This document shows, piece by piece, positions 18,998-28,468 of a stretch of 64,000 nucleotides of DNA (the first letter of the stretch is position 1; every line of letters starts with the position of its first letter). This DNA is from JAVJQS01 sp040218815 (GTDB lineage Bacteria; Bacteroidota; Bacteroidia; Flavobacteriales_E; Vicingaceae): NCBI GenBank assembly GCA_040218815.1, contig JAVJQS010000003.1, positions 186,001 to 250,000 on the forward strand. Reading direction: 5' to 3'. The translations under genes were made by a program, and so were the position numbers. A model generated the notes under the pieces. That model worked only from the letters and a program-made list of their open reading frames with translations, did no database searches and was not told the origin of the DNA.

Positions 18998-20275
18998 ATG
19001 AACGAAACGGTTGCTATAAAAACAAAAAGTTACTTTTTGAATCATTTTGAAAAGCTAGATTTTTCACATGATGAAGATTTTTCACTAAAAAAGCGTGATT
19101 TAGCTCAAACTGCACTTAAAAGTTTGGAGTTTCCAACTTCTAAAACTGAATATTGGAAATACACACGGGTGAATAAGATCATCAAGGGAGATTACACCAT
19201 TGCTTTTCCTGAAAATGAAATTGATATTGATTTAGCAGTTCCTAGTGCTAACTGTATTGTTTTAATTAATGGTTATTTCAGTGAAGAGTTGAGCTTTTTC
19301 AAGGCTCAAGAAGGTGTTAGATTCTCGAGCTTATCGCAAGCCAAAAAGGAAAATACTGTTCTAAAAACAAAGTTCGCAAGTATTGCAAAAGAGGATGAGA
19401 TCTTTTCGGTAATCAATACCGCTTATCATCAAGATGGTGCTATGCTTCACGTAGATAAAAATGTGAAAGCTGAGGCCCCATTTTATATCATCAACCTTAC
19501 GGATGATGCAAATGTAATGAGCAATCCAAGAAACTTCTTTTTTATGGAGGAAGGCAGCGAAGCGCAAGTGGTTCTAAAAACTATTAATACTAAGGATGGA
19601 AGCTCTTTTACAAATATGCTTTCTGAAATTTTTGTTGAGCGCAATGCCAAATTAGAAATTGACAAAGTGCAAAATGATGGTGCTGAAGACTATCAAATTG
19701 CCTGCGAGCAAGTAACACAAGCAACCGACAGTGTATTTAGGATTAACACCTTTACGCTCGGCGGTGGCATTGTTCGGAACAATTTAAATATTGAATCACA
19801 TGGTCAGAATACAGAGACCTGGTTAAATGGCTTGTACCCGCTAAGAGATAAGCAGCATGTAGACAATCATACTTTCATGTTACATCGTGAGCCTAACTGT
19901 GAATCACATGAGTTGTATAAAGGCATATTAGATGACCAGTCAACTGGTGTTTTTAACGGGAAGGTTTTTGTACATCGAGAAGCACAAAAAACGAATGCTT
20001 ACCAGTCAAATGGTAACATTCTTTTAACTGATAATGCAACAATTAATTCTAAGCCTGAGTTGGAGATTTATGCTGACGATGTAAAGTGCAGCCACGGTTC
20101 CACAACAGGACAGCTTGATGATGAAGCTTTGTTTTACCTTCGTTCAAGAGGGCTATCAAGAAAGAGTGCAAGAGCAGTTTTAGTTAACGCTTTTGCTTCA
20201 GATGTAATTGATCAAATTGGAGTTGAAGCTGTGAAGGAAGAAATTGAAAATTATATTGAAGGTTTGAATTTTTAA
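18998..20275 (+). CDS. sufD: Fe-S cluster assembly protein SufD
   Basis: SufD is a paralogue of SufB and the third part of the SufBCD scaffold, implicated in iron entry. The 425-residue protein has the N-terminal helical region (FPTSKTEYWKYTRV), the beta-helix core (LGGGIVRNNLNIESHG, FMLHREPNCESHELYKGI) and the C-terminal KCSHGSTTGQLDDEALFYLRSRG motif. It follows sufC by 15 nt and is separated from sufS by 272 nt of AT-rich repeat sequence. Confidence 0.96.
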   Translation: MNETVAIKTKSYFLNHFEKLDFSHDEDFSLKKRDLAQTALKSLEFPTSKTEYWKYTRVNKIIKGDYTIAFPENEIDIDLAVPSANCIVLINGYFSEELSFFKAQEGVRFSSLSQAKKENTVLKTKFASIAKEDEIFSVINTAYHQDGAMLHVDKNVKAEAPFYIINLTDDANVMSNPRNFFFMEEGSEAQVVLKTINTKDGSSFTNMLSEIFVERNAKLEIDKVQNDGAEDYQIACEQVTQATDSVFRINTFTLGGGIVRNNLNIESHGQNTETWLNGLYPLRDKQHVDNHTFMLHREPNCESHELYKGILDDQSTGVFNGKVFVHREAQKTNAYQSNGNILLTDNATINSKPELEIYADDVKCSHGSTTGQLDDEALFYLRSRGLSRKSARAVLVNAFASDVIDQIGVEAVKEEIENYIEGLNF

Positions 20276-20547
20276 TTGAGAGTGAGGAGTTTGGAGTGAG
20301 GAGTGTAGAGTTAATTAATGAAGTAATTTTTTAATGTAACAATGAAAAGTTGTTTGTTATTAAGCTTGAAGTTCAAAGGCTAAGGTTGAAAAATGAAAAA
20401 GGAACTATAATTGTAAATAGAGGAAAAGACTTTTAATTGAAATATTTTAATCTTTCATCCTTTATCTTTCTTCCAACTTATAAAAATTACATTCAACCCT
20501 TAAAATTAAAGCATAGTAGAGTTTTAATATAAAGTGAATACTGACAA
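20276..20547. repeat. AT-rich intergenic sequence with dispersed repeat words
   Basis: The gap begins with gagtgaggagtttggagtga, the reverse complement of the ctcactcc/aactcctc words at 14240-14390. AT-rich sequence without an open frame follows. No clear terminator is seen; a weak internal promoter before sufS cannot be excluded. Confidence 0.55.
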
Positions 20548-21783
20548 ATGAGTGAAGTAAAAGCCAAATTTGATGTCGAAAAAATAAGAAAGGATTTTCC
20601 TATACTTTCTAGGAAAGTTAATGGAAAGCCTTTAGTTTATTTGGACAACGGCGCCACTGCTCAAAAACCTCAAGTGGTGATTGATGCCTTGGTCAATTAC
20701 TATTCATCAGAAAATGCCAATATTCATCGTGGAGTTCACACCTTAAGCCAAGAAGCTACAACTGCTTATGAAACGGTTAGAGAGCAATTCCAAAAACAAT
20801 TAAATACCGCACACAAAGAAGAAATTATTTTCACAAAAGGCACTACTGATGGAATCAACATGGTAGCAAGCTCTTTTGGAAGACACCATGTAAAAAAGGA
20901 CGATGAAATCATCATAAGTGCCATGGAGCATCACTCCAATATTGTTCCTTGGCAAATGTTGTGTGAAGAAAAAGGTGCGCACCTAAAAATTGCTCCTATA
21001 AATGATTCGGGTGAATTGTTATTAGATGAACTCGAAAAGCTCATTAACCCAAAAACAAAGCTGATCGCTATAGTTCATATTAGCAACACCTTAGGAACCA
21101 TTAATCCGATCAAAAAAATAACAGCAATGGCGCATGCCAAAGGTGTTTCTGTTCTGGTAGATGGCGCTCAGCAAGTGGCACACCATATGCCTGATTTAAG
21201 AGATTTAGATGTTGATTTTTATGTTTTTGGTTTACACAAAATGTTTGGTCCTACAGGTATTGGCGTTTTATATGGTAAAAAGGAGTTGTTAGAAAGTATT
21301 CCGCCCTACCAAGGTGGTGGAGACATGATCAAGACGGTCACCTTTGAGAAAACAACGTATAATGAGCTACCACATAAATTTGAAGCTGGCACACCAAACA
21401 TTGCAGCAGGTATTGCAAGTGGTGCAGCTTTAAAGTACATTAATGAACTCGACTGGGAGGCCATTCACGTGCATGAAAAGGAACTTCTAGCCTATGCAAC
21501 AGATCAATTAAAAGGTATTGAAGGCTTAAGGTTTATAGGTGAAGCCAAAGAAAAGGCCAGTGTTGTTTCGTTTGTTGTAGATGGCATTCATGCCTATGAT
21601 ATCGGGGTAATAGTAGACAAAATGGGAGTAGCTGTGCGCACCGGACACCATTGCACACAGCCCTTAATGGATCGTTTTGGAATTTTAGGAACAGTAAGAG
21701 CCTCCTTTGCATTTTACAATACAAAAGCAGAAGTTGATCAATTGGTAAAAGCAGTTACAAAAGCTGTTAACATGTTGAAATGA
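20548..21783 (+). CDS. sufS: Cysteine desulfurase SufS
   Basis: A PLP-dependent group II cysteine desulfurase that takes sulfur from L-cysteine and hands it to SufE as a persulfide. Lys231 in FGLHKMFGP binds PLP, Cys369 in RTGHHCTQP is the persulfide-carrying residue, and the HRGVHTLSQEAT segment near residue 60 is typical. The 411-residue length is normal. The last codon overlaps the sufE start (ATGATGA), so the two partners are translationally coupled. Confidence 0.97.
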   Translation: MSEVKAKFDVEKIRKDFPILSRKVNGKPLVYLDNGATAQKPQVVIDALVNYYSSENANIHRGVHTLSQEATTAYETVREQFQKQLNTAHKEEIIFTKGTTDGINMVASSFGRHHVKKDDEIIISAMEHHSNIVPWQMLCEEKGAHLKIAPINDSGELLLDELEKLINPKTKLIAIVHISNTLGTINPIKKITAMAHAKGVSVLVDGAQQVAHHMPDLRDLDVDFYVFGLHKMFGPTGIGVLYGKKELLESIPPYQGGGDMIKTVTFEKTTYNELPHKFEAGTPNIAAGIASGAALKYINELDWEAIHVHEKELLAYATDQLKGIEGLRFIGEAKEKASVVSFVVDGIHAYDIGVIVDKMGVAVRTGHHCTQPLMDRFGILGTVRASFAFYNTKAEVDQLVKAVTKAVNMLK

Positions 21784-22202
21784 TGAGTATAAAAGAACGA
21801 CAGGAAGAAGTAATTGAGGAGTTTGCCCTCTTTGATGATTGGATGGACAAATACGAGCATTTAATCTCTTTAGGGAAAGAGTTGCCACTTATTGATGAGG
21901 AGAAAAAGGTAGAAGAAAACATTATTAAAGGATGTCAGTCGAGAGTTTGGCTTGCAGCTGATTTAGAGGATGGTAAAATAAACTACACAGCGGATAGTGA
22001 TGCAATCATTACCAAAGGAATTATTTCATTGATGATACGGGTTTTAACTGATAAAGCGCCAAAAGAAATTGCTGAGGCAGACTTATTTTTTATCGATGAA
22101 GTGGGATTGAAAGAGCACCTTTCCCCTACCCGTTCAAATGGGTTGGTCAGTATGGTGAAGCAAATGAAAATGTACGCGATAGCGTATCAAACACAAGTTT
22201 AG
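21780..22202 (+). CDS. sufE: Sulfur acceptor protein SufE
   Basis: The 140-residue partner that accepts persulfide sulfur from SufS and raises its activity. The acceptor cysteine is Cys52 in IIKGCQSRVWL, the defining SufE motif; SLMIRVLTDKAPKEI and LSPTRSNGLVSM are also typical. The start may be either of two adjacent ATG codons (21780 or 21783). The first overlaps the sufS stop. Confidence 0.96.
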   Translation: MMSIKERQEEVIEEFALFDDWMDKYEHLISLGKELPLIDEEKKVEENIIKGCQSRVWLAADLEDGKINYTADSDAIITKGIISLMIRVLTDKAPKEIAEADLFFIDEVGLKEHLSPTRSNGLVSMVKQMKMYAIAYQTQV

Positions 22203-22204
22203 AG

Positions 22205-22546
22205 ATGAGTGATATTGAAAAGAGTAAAAAAGACTTGAGTAAGAAGGATGTTGAAAACCAGGTTATTGAGGTGTTAAAGACCATCTATGATCCTGAGATT
22301 CCAGTTAATATTTACGACTTAGGATTGATCTATTTTGTGCGGGTAGACGATGAATTCAATGTAAAAATTGAAATGACGCTAACCTCACCTAACTGTCCAG
22401 TTGCGGAAAGTTTACCTGAAGAAGTTCGCACCAAAGCAGCAGGCTTGTGGTGTGTTAAATCAGGTGAAGTAGAATTGGTTTGGGACCCACCATGGGGCAA
22501 GGAAATGATGAGTGAAGAAGCAATGTACGAATTAGGCTTTATGTAA
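22205..22546 (+). CDS. MIP18 family (DUF59) protein, SufT-like
   Basis: A 113-residue protein with the MIP18/PaaD-like fold motifs: VLKTIYDPEIPVNIYDLGLI near residue 20 and the MTLTSPNCPVAESLPEEV segment carrying the conserved cysteine. Members near suf genes help mature Fe-S proteins. It starts 2 nt after sufE and its stop overlaps the next start by one base, so it belongs to the operon. Confidence 0.92.
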   Translation: MSDIEKSKKDLSKKDVENQVIEVLKTIYDPEIPVNIYDLGLIYFVRVDDEFNVKIEMTLTSPNCPVAESLPEEVRTKAAGLWCVKSGEVELVWDPPWGKEMMSEEAMYELGFM

Positions 22547-23058
22547 TGGCTGAAGAAATTATAAATAGAGTAGCAAAAAGTGGGTTAATTACCCTAAACC
22601 TAGAGGAATTTTATCCTGAAGGAGAGCGTGTGCTTTATGATATAAAAGAAAATCTTTGGCAGGGCATTGCCTTAAAAGAAAAAGACTTTCGTGAGTTTGT
22701 TAAAGAATATGACTGGTCAACTTACGAAGGTAAATTTGTCGCGTTAACTTGCTCAGAAGATGCAATCGTTCCGACTTGGGCCTACATGTTATTAGCAACA
22801 AAATTGGCTCCACATGCCAAGCGTGTAGTTTTTGGTGACCTAGCTACCTTAGAGGCTGTATTGTTTGAGGCGGTCATCTCTAAGATAGACCCTTCAGCCT
22901 ATGAGGACGCCAAAATTGTTATTAAAGGATGTAGTGATAAGGCAGTGCCACCATCAGCTTATGTTAAACTCACCGAAATGTTGATGCCTTATGCTAAAAT
23001 CATTATGTATGGTGAACCCTGCAGCACGGTGCCGCTTTATAAAAAGCCAAGAGGATAA
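22546..23058 (+). CDS. DUF2480 protein in suf operon
   Basis: A 170-residue soluble protein recognisable as DUF2480 (NRVAKSGLITLNLEEFYPEG near the start, then VFGDLATLEAVLFEAV, and VIKGCSDKAVPPSAYVKL). The family is largely confined to Bacteroidota and is commonly found at the end of suf operons. The conserved cysteines (in ALTCSED, IKGCSDK, EPCSTVP) would suit a metal or Fe-S role, but function is unknown. It overlaps the previous gene by one base and ends the operon. Confidence 0.85.
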   Translation: MAEEIINRVAKSGLITLNLEEFYPEGERVLYDIKENLWQGIALKEKDFREFVKEYDWSTYEGKFVALTCSEDAIVPTWAYMLLATKLAPHAKRVVFGDLATLEAVLFEAVISKIDPSAYEDAKIVIKGCSDKAVPPSAYVKLTEMLMPYAKIIMYGEPCSTVPLYKKPRG

Positions 23059-23151
23059 CTGTTTTTAACCTTCAGCAGACGATTTAACTCAATTTCTTGT
23101 CTATATATTAGTGTCCCTTTTAAATATATTTGTGTCACTAATTTATACCTT

Positions 23152-25149
23152 ATGAAAAATTCCCTACTCTTCTCATTTCTTTTCTCTAGTCTTAGTCTCT
23201 TTTCAAACATTGATACGACCAATTTTAATAGTAAAATAGAAAATGTTACTGTATTCTTCAGTGGCGCAGAAATAGAGCGTGTGGGTGAGCTTTCCTTAAA
23301 TAAAGGAAAGCATGTATTGCTTATCGACAACTTACCAGAAATGATCAATCCACAAAGTATTCAAGTGGAAGGATTAAAAAACCTTACAATTTTATCTGTA
23401 AAACATAAGTTGGCTTTTGATAATACATTGCGCAGTAACCCAGAAGTTTTAACAATTGAAGAGAATATTAAGTCACTTAGCATTAAAATTAAGCGATTAA
23501 ATAATGAAATTAATGTTTTAAAAACAGAAGAAGAAATACTATTAAATAACAGCAATCTTTCTAATAAAGAAAAAGCAATTACTACAGAGGAATTAGCAAA
23601 GGCTGCAGAGTTCTATAGAGCAAGGCTAAATGAAATACGTAACAAAGTAATTGATTTAAACCTTGAAATTGAGGAGAACAAAACAAAAATGGTTGAGCAA
23701 TTTGAAAAAATCAATAAACTATTGTCGAAGAATAAGCAGCGCTATAGTAAAGTCCTAATTGCTGTCGAATGTGAATCTGCAGTAACAGACAAATTAAAGT
23801 TTAGTTACTATGTGCGCTCCGCCGGTTGGATTCCCACTTATGATTTTAGAGTAAAGGATACGGATAAACCATTAAAAATTGTTTATAATGCAAACGTTTA
23901 TCAAACTTCAGGAGAAGATTGGAAAAAAGTAAACATTACCTTATCGTCAAACGACCCTTCCTTAAGCGGCAATAAGCCCGAATTACAGCAATGGGTACTA
24001 GGTGAACAATCTACTTATCTTAGTGATAATCAAGCACAAGAAGCGAGTTATGAGTATGATACTTATGGAGGAGTAAGTTCTTTAAAGGGAATCATAACTG
24101 ATGAACAAGGAGAACCCGTTCCATTTGCCAATGTTACCTTATTTAAAAATGATGAACAAATATTAGGCACTACAAGCGATTTTGATGGAGCATATACCTT
24201 AAAACCACTAGAGCCAGGTCGCTATGACATGCAAGTTAGCTACGTTGGTTATCAATCAAAACGTATTAGTGGAATAAGTATACTTGAAGATAAAATCACC
24301 ATTCAGAATATTCCAATTTCTGAAGGGATTCAGCTTAATGAAGTTGAAATTGTAGAATATTCAAAGCCATTAATTGAGTTAGATCAAACTACAACTGGTT
24401 ATACTCAAACAAGAAATAAAATGTATACTACTTCTTATGAGAGTAAAACAAATGTGAGAGGTTCAAGAAGTGGAAGTTCTAAGAGATTTATTGACGGAGT
24501 GAAATCAAAAAACTATATTGATAATAGCTTCAATAACAATACGCTTAGTTTAGAGTACGAAATCAAAATACCCTACTCCATTCCCACTGATGGGAAAGAT
24601 TATACTATAAAAATCAAGGAAACAGATGTTCCAGTAGAATATGAATATTTTATTGTACCCAAAATTGATAAAGATGCATTTTTGGTCGCCAATCTAGACA
24701 ATTGGGAAGAATTAAACTTACTATCTGGGAAGTCGAGCTTATATTTTCAAGGAAAATTTACAGGAGAGTCTTATATAAATGTTGATCAAGCTGAAGACAC
24801 TTTAACCATCTCATTAGGAAGAGACAAGGGAATATTTGTAAGTCGTGAGCAATCTAAGGAGTTAGATGATAAACGATTCTATACAAATGATATAAAAGAA
24901 ACTATTGGATGGGATATAGTAGTAAAAAACAATAAAAATGTTGAAATAAATATCAACCTTCAGGATCAATATCCAGTTTCCAACCGCAAATCAATGGAAG
25001 TAGAACTCCTAGAATCAATGGGAGCAACAAATGATGAAAAATTGGGAATGCTTGACTGGAATTTTACTCTAGCACCATTAGAAAAGAAGGAGCTTTCTTT
25101 TAAGTATGAAGTTAATTACCCGAAATATTCAAATATTCGAGTTCGTTAA
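23152..25149 (+). CDS. DUF4139 (MuiA-like) protein with inserted carboxypeptidase-regulatory-like domain
   Basis: A 665-residue exported protein. A signal peptide (MKNSLLFSFLFSSLSLFSN) is followed by a DUF4140-like region (VTVFFSGAEIERVGEL), a coiled coil at about residues 95-185, and the DUF4139 beta-rich region starting near VECESAVTDKLKFSYYV. Between about 315 and 405 the chain contains a carboxypeptidase-regulatory-like beta-sandwich (GIITDEQGEPVPFANVTL, SDFDGAYTLKPLEPGRYDMQ, YVGYQSK) of the kind found at the start of TonB-dependent receptors. DUF4139 then resumes (SLEYEIKIPYSIPTDGKDYT). Function unknown; the location is probably periplasmic or outer-membrane-associated. Confidence 0.85.
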   Translation: MKNSLLFSFLFSSLSLFSNIDTTNFNSKIENVTVFFSGAEIERVGELSLNKGKHVLLIDNLPEMINPQSIQVEGLKNLTILSVKHKLAFDNTLRSNPEVLTIEENIKSLSIKIKRLNNEINVLKTEEEILLNNSNLSNKEKAITTEELAKAAEFYRARLNEIRNKVIDLNLEIEENKTKMVEQFEKINKLLSKNKQRYSKVLIAVECESAVTDKLKFSYYVRSAGWIPTYDFRVKDTDKPLKIVYNANVYQTSGEDWKKVNITLSSNDPSLSGNKPELQQWVLGEQSTYLSDNQAQEASYEYDTYGGVSSLKGIITDEQGEPVPFANVTLFKNDEQILGTTSDFDGAYTLKPLEPGRYDMQVSYVGYQSKRISGISILEDKITIQNIPISEGIQLNEVEIVEYSKPLIELDQTTTGYTQTRNKMYTTSYESKTNVRGSRSGSSKRFIDGVKSKNYIDNSFNNNTLSLEYEIKIPYSIPTDGKDYTIKIKETDVPVEYEYFIVPKIDKDAFLVANLDNWEELNLLSGKSSLYFQGKFTGESYINVDQAEDTLTISLGRDKGIFVSREQSKELDDKRFYTNDIKETIGWDIVVKNNKNVEININLQDQYPVSNRKSMEVELLESMGATNDEKLGMLDWNFTLAPLEKKELSFKYEVNYPKYSNIRVR

Positions 25150-25233
25150 TCGTTTTTATCCTCATGGCTCACCAGCACATCTCCAAAAGAAACATTTTGA
25201 GCTGCAAGTGCCAAGACTAAATTATCAGGAACA
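25146..25233 (-). pseudogene. Duplicated 3'-end fragment of the SLC12-like transporter gene
   Basis: Read on the minus strand this stretch encodes VLALAAQNVSFGDVLVSHED followed by KND and a stop. That is the same C-terminus as the intact transporter ending at 26028 (one change, D to N, in the last 22 residues). About 58 of 68 nucleotides match by hand alignment. Similarity fades upstream, and an in-frame stop appears a few codons further. It is a relic, not a gene; its stop codon overlaps that of the DUF4139 gene. Confidence 0.85.
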
Positions 25234-25316
25234 CAGTTAAGTAATTAATGCTGGAAAGTAACTCAAATGAAAATAACTGGTGTAAATAATATCATGTGAA
25301 TACAAAATAAAATTTT

Positions 25317-25340
25317 AATTTTAAGGTTATACTTAAAATT
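25317..25340. promoter_or_regulatory. 9-bp inverted repeat just upstream of lipoprotein gene
   Basis: The arms aattttaag and cttaaaatt are perfect complements separated by six bases (gttata). The repeat ends 9 nt before the ATG at 25350. It could be an operator or a structure in the mRNA leader; nothing in the sequence decides between these. Confidence 0.35.
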
Positions 25341-25349
25341 GATTACACT

Positions 25350-26006
25350 ATGCTACTCCAAATATCAAAACTACTTACCCTAATTTCTTTTATTCTATTT
25401 TTAACTCAATGTAAAAAAGAAGAAGATCCAGAACCAATTCAAGAAGGCAATAAGTTAGGAACCGTCGAATTAGGCAAAGCAGGAATGGAGCTTGTTCCAT
25501 ACCAGCTTAATGATACGCTAACTTTTAAAGACTCATTAGGAAACAGCCAGCAATTTATAGTAGTAAATAATAGAACTCAATTTAGAAGGTACCATAAAAG
25601 TGGCGGAACTGACATTTCAACTGACTATTATGATGTTGAAGCACTTTATGTTATTCTTAAGGGTGAAAAGGACAACTTCTTTACACTTGATTTGACAGCC
25701 CCCGTACCAAGATATGTATCTAATTTCCATATAAATAAATATTATCTATATATAAATATGAATCTTGATATTTCGGTTCCATTTTCAAGTTGGTACTATA
25801 GCTATATTGACACAATGGACTTTTACTATAACCTTGAAGGAGAAGCGATTCCGTTTTACTCCGATCTTACACTCATAAATAATACGTATAGCTCGATTTA
25901 TGAACTAACTGATAATTCAGCTGATGAAAAAGTCTTTTACTCTACTTCACTAGGCATCGTAGGCTTTAGAACTAAGGATAATATTCTTTGGTACTTGGAT
26001 AACTAA
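25350..26006 (+). CDS. Hypothetical lipoprotein
   Basis: A 218-residue protein with a lipobox (ISFILFLTQCKKEEDPEP); the acidic stretch after the cysteine resembles lipoprotein export signals to the Bacteroidota surface. The rest is beta-rich and aromatic-rich (YYLYINMNLDISV, FSSWYYSYIDTMDFYY) with no family I recognise. It lies between the DUF4139 gene and the convergent transporter gene. Copies of the transporter 3' end lie on both sides, which suggests it entered the locus by an insertion or duplication event. Confidence 0.72.
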   Translation: MLLQISKLLTLISFILFLTQCKKEEDPEPIQEGNKLGTVELGKAGMELVPYQLNDTLTFKDSLGNSQQFIVVNNRTQFRRYHKSGGTDISTDYYDVEALYVILKGEKDNFFTLDLTAPVPRYVSNFHINKYYLYINMNLDISVPFSSWYYSYIDTMDFYYNLEGEAIPFYSDLTLINNTYSSIYELTDNSADEKVFYSTSLGIVGFRTKDNILWYLDN

Positions 26007-26027
26007 GTTCACCATTTGAATGTATTA

Positions 26028-28250
26028 TCAGTCATTCTTATCCTCATGACTAACCAACACATCTCCAAAAGAAACATCTTGAGCTGCCAGTGCTAAAACG
26101 GTGGTTGGCAATTGCTGAATACGTTGCTGCATGTTGAGGTAATAGCTATAGAAATTCTCATCAGGAACAGCCATACCCAAAAACACCAAGTCTGCGAAAG
26201 CAGAAGACGTTAACAAAATATCATCGAAGCTCCTACCATTGGCTGCAATAATATCTGTATCGGCGACTATTCGTATGTCATGAAGTATTTCATGGAGGTT
26301 GGCTTTTGCTTTTTCAACTGCATCGTCGTTTTCAACTACCATCTTTATGCAAATACTGGCTTGTCTCCAATCTATACTTTGCTTTAACAAATATGAAAGA
26401 ATCATCATTAAACCTCCATTGCCCTTTAATCCACCCCACCAAACATCAATTTTCTTTTTATTGCCAAAAGCTTCTTCATTTTGTCCGCGGTGAATAATTA
26501 AAACATTTCGCTTCATTTCATAAAAGCGAGAAACCATTTTTGAAAAATCCCTTTTATTTTCTTCTTGATTACATTCACCCAAAATAATGGTATTCGGCTC
26601 CAAACCTCCTAAACCATAAGCACTTATTAAATTGGTTGTTCCTTCAAATCGATTTTTTGACGGATATACTTTTACCAAACCCTCCACTCCTCGCTTGGTC
26701 ATGTACTCCTTAATGTTTTCTTTCATTCGCTGAATGTGACCATCATCTACATTGGTATCCGTTAAAATACTGGCTACACTTAATATTCCTTGTCGTTGTG
26801 TGAAATTATTGGCAAACTCAATCAAGTGCCAGCGCTTATTAGGCGATCCTGCTAAAACGACAGGGTTTGGTCGCCAGTTTTTAGCATCCTTACCTTCATC
26901 ACTTAATCGCATGAGGTTTCTTCTGATAATGGCCATTTTTACTCCACGGTTAATGCTTCCCCAAGAGGTTTGCATCTGTCGTCGCTTTATCCAAAAAAAC
27001 AATAAACCAATAAATGCAAATGCCATTAATGCTGCTGAAAGATTAATGAGCAACATAACAGCAAAACAAGAAAGTGTACCTAAAAGAGAAAAAATCCAGT
27101 TGACCTTAAAGGTCGGTCGAAATGATGGACTTCCTAAAAAGCGCTCAGTACCTGCAGCAATGTTTAAGACCCCATAAGTAGTTAAGAAAAACATCGTCAG
27201 TATGGGTGCAATTAGGTTCAAGTCTCCAATCCAAACCACTACAAGTACTATTACCAAAGTAAAAACAGTGCCATAACGAGGGGTATCGCTTTCTCCTGAG
27301 CCTTTGCCTGTCCATTTTAAGAAGCGTGGTAAAATGTCATCCTTTGCTAAGGCTTGTAACACTCTTGGTGCCCCTAACATACTGCCCATGGCACTCGATA
27401 ATGTTGCACCCCAAACACCAATCAAAATGGAGTCTCCCAAAAAAGATATTTTTCGCATAATTAGGGGATCAGCTACTAATGTTTTTGCATCAGCTGAGTT
27501 GGCAAGTAAAATAGGCAAGGCCATGTAGATCAAATACCCTACCCCAATTGCAGCAAAAGTTCCTTTTGGGATTGATTTTTTAGGATTCGTTAAATCACCA
27601 GACATATTTACACCGGCCATTATACCAGTAACAGCAGGAAAAAACACCGCAAAAACGGTCCAAAAATCAACACTGTCAGCGCTTTTCACTCCCCACATTT
27701 CAATCTTAGTCTCCTCAATTGGACTACCCATAAATAAGGCTATCAAGGATATAGCAATACCTACCATAATCACATATTGCGATCGAATAGCTGCTTTGGC
27801 TGAACCCAAAGCTATGACAGTAATTAAAATGGTGGTGACAATGCCCAACCACTTTTCATCTAAGTTTGGGAATACCTCTACTACACTTTCAGCAAAACCA
27901 ACGGTATAGAGTGCCACTGATAATGCTTGTGCAAAGTATAATGAAACACCAATTGCTCCCCCTGACTCAATGCCCAAAGAGCGACTAATCATATAATATG
28001 CTCCTCCCGTTTTTACTTTTTGGTCAGTAGCAATGGAGGCAATAGAAAGGCCTGTAAGAAAGGTAATACTTGTAGCAAGGGTAACTATAATTAAAGTACC
28101 TAAAAGCCCAACATTTCCAACAACCCAACCAAAACGGAGGTACATGATTACTCCAAGTATGGTAAGAATGGAGGGGGTAAATACCCCACCAAAAGTACCT
28201 AAGCCTTTGGCCTGTGGACGGTCGTCTCGTTTTTTAAATAGTTTTATCAA
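26028..28250 (-). CDS. Amino acid permease-like cation-chloride cotransporter (SLC12/APC family)
   Basis: A 740-residue membrane transporter. The N-terminal half has about 12 hydrophobic segments starting with GTFGGVFTPSILTILGVIMY, a GGAYYMISRSLGIESGGAIG motif after helix 3 and the ITGIMAGVNMSGDLTNPKKS block; these mark the SLC12/APC branch. The last 250 residues are a soluble cytoplasmic domain (NPVVLAGSPNKRWHLIEFAN) like that of Na-K-Cl cotransporters. Substrate ions cannot be fixed by reading. A truncated copy of its 3' end lies at 25146-25233. It is transcribed toward the lipoprotein gene. Confidence 0.88.
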   Translation of the reverse strand: MIKLFKKRDDRPQAKGLGTFGGVFTPSILTILGVIMYLRFGWVVGNVGLLGTLIIVTLATSITFLTGLSIASIATDQKVKTGGAYYMISRSLGIESGGAIGVSLYFAQALSVALYTVGFAESVVEVFPNLDEKWLGIVTTILITVIALGSAKAAIRSQYVIMVGIAISLIALFMGSPIEETKIEMWGVKSADSVDFWTVFAVFFPAVTGIMAGVNMSGDLTNPKKSIPKGTFAAIGVGYLIYMALPILLANSADAKTLVADPLIMRKISFLGDSILIGVWGATLSSAMGSMLGAPRVLQALAKDDILPRFLKWTGKGSGESDTPRYGTVFTLVIVLVVVWIGDLNLIAPILTMFFLTTYGVLNIAAGTERFLGSPSFRPTFKVNWIFSLLGTLSCFAVMLLINLSAALMAFAFIGLLFFWIKRRQMQTSWGSINRGVKMAIIRRNLMRLSDEGKDAKNWRPNPVVLAGSPNKRWHLIEFANNFTQRQGILSVASILTDTNVDDGHIQRMKENIKEYMTKRGVEGLVKVYPSKNRFEGTTNLISAYGLGGLEPNTIILGECNQEENKRDFSKMVSRFYEMKRNVLIIHRGQNEEAFGNKKKIDVWWGGLKGNGGLMMILSYLLKQSIDWRQASICIKMVVENDDAVEKAKANLHEILHDIRIVADTDIIAANGRSFDDILLTSSAFADLVFLGMAVPDENFYSYYLNMQQRIQQLPTTVLALAAQDVSFGDVLVSHEDKND

Positions 28251-28416
28251 GAGTTGAAAAATAGTTAATTTCTAGCGCTCCTTGTCTATTAAGCAGCAAC
28301 TTTATTCATCGATTAATTATTTTTTACAATAAATTAAGTAGGAGCGAAAATACTTTAGAGAATATATTAATTCGCCAAGAGTGAAGTACAGTAAAATTTC
28401 TTGTTAGATGCTATGA

Positions 28417-28447
28417 TAAAAAAAGACCGTTTCTTTCGAAACGGTCT
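28417..28447 (-). terminator. Rho-independent terminator of nqr operon
   Basis: On the minus strand agaccgtttc, loop gaaa, gaaacggtct forms a perfect 10-bp stem followed by seven T residues. It begins about 20 nt after the nqrF stop and is oriented to end the nqr transcript. Confidence 0.93.
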
Positions 28448-28468
28448 CTTCAGATTTTTTGACTTGAT

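Noticed and set aside
26752..27177. 141-codon plus-strand frame inside the transporter gene
   Set aside because: It lies wholly within a well-supported membrane protein on the other strand, and its translation resembles no protein family.
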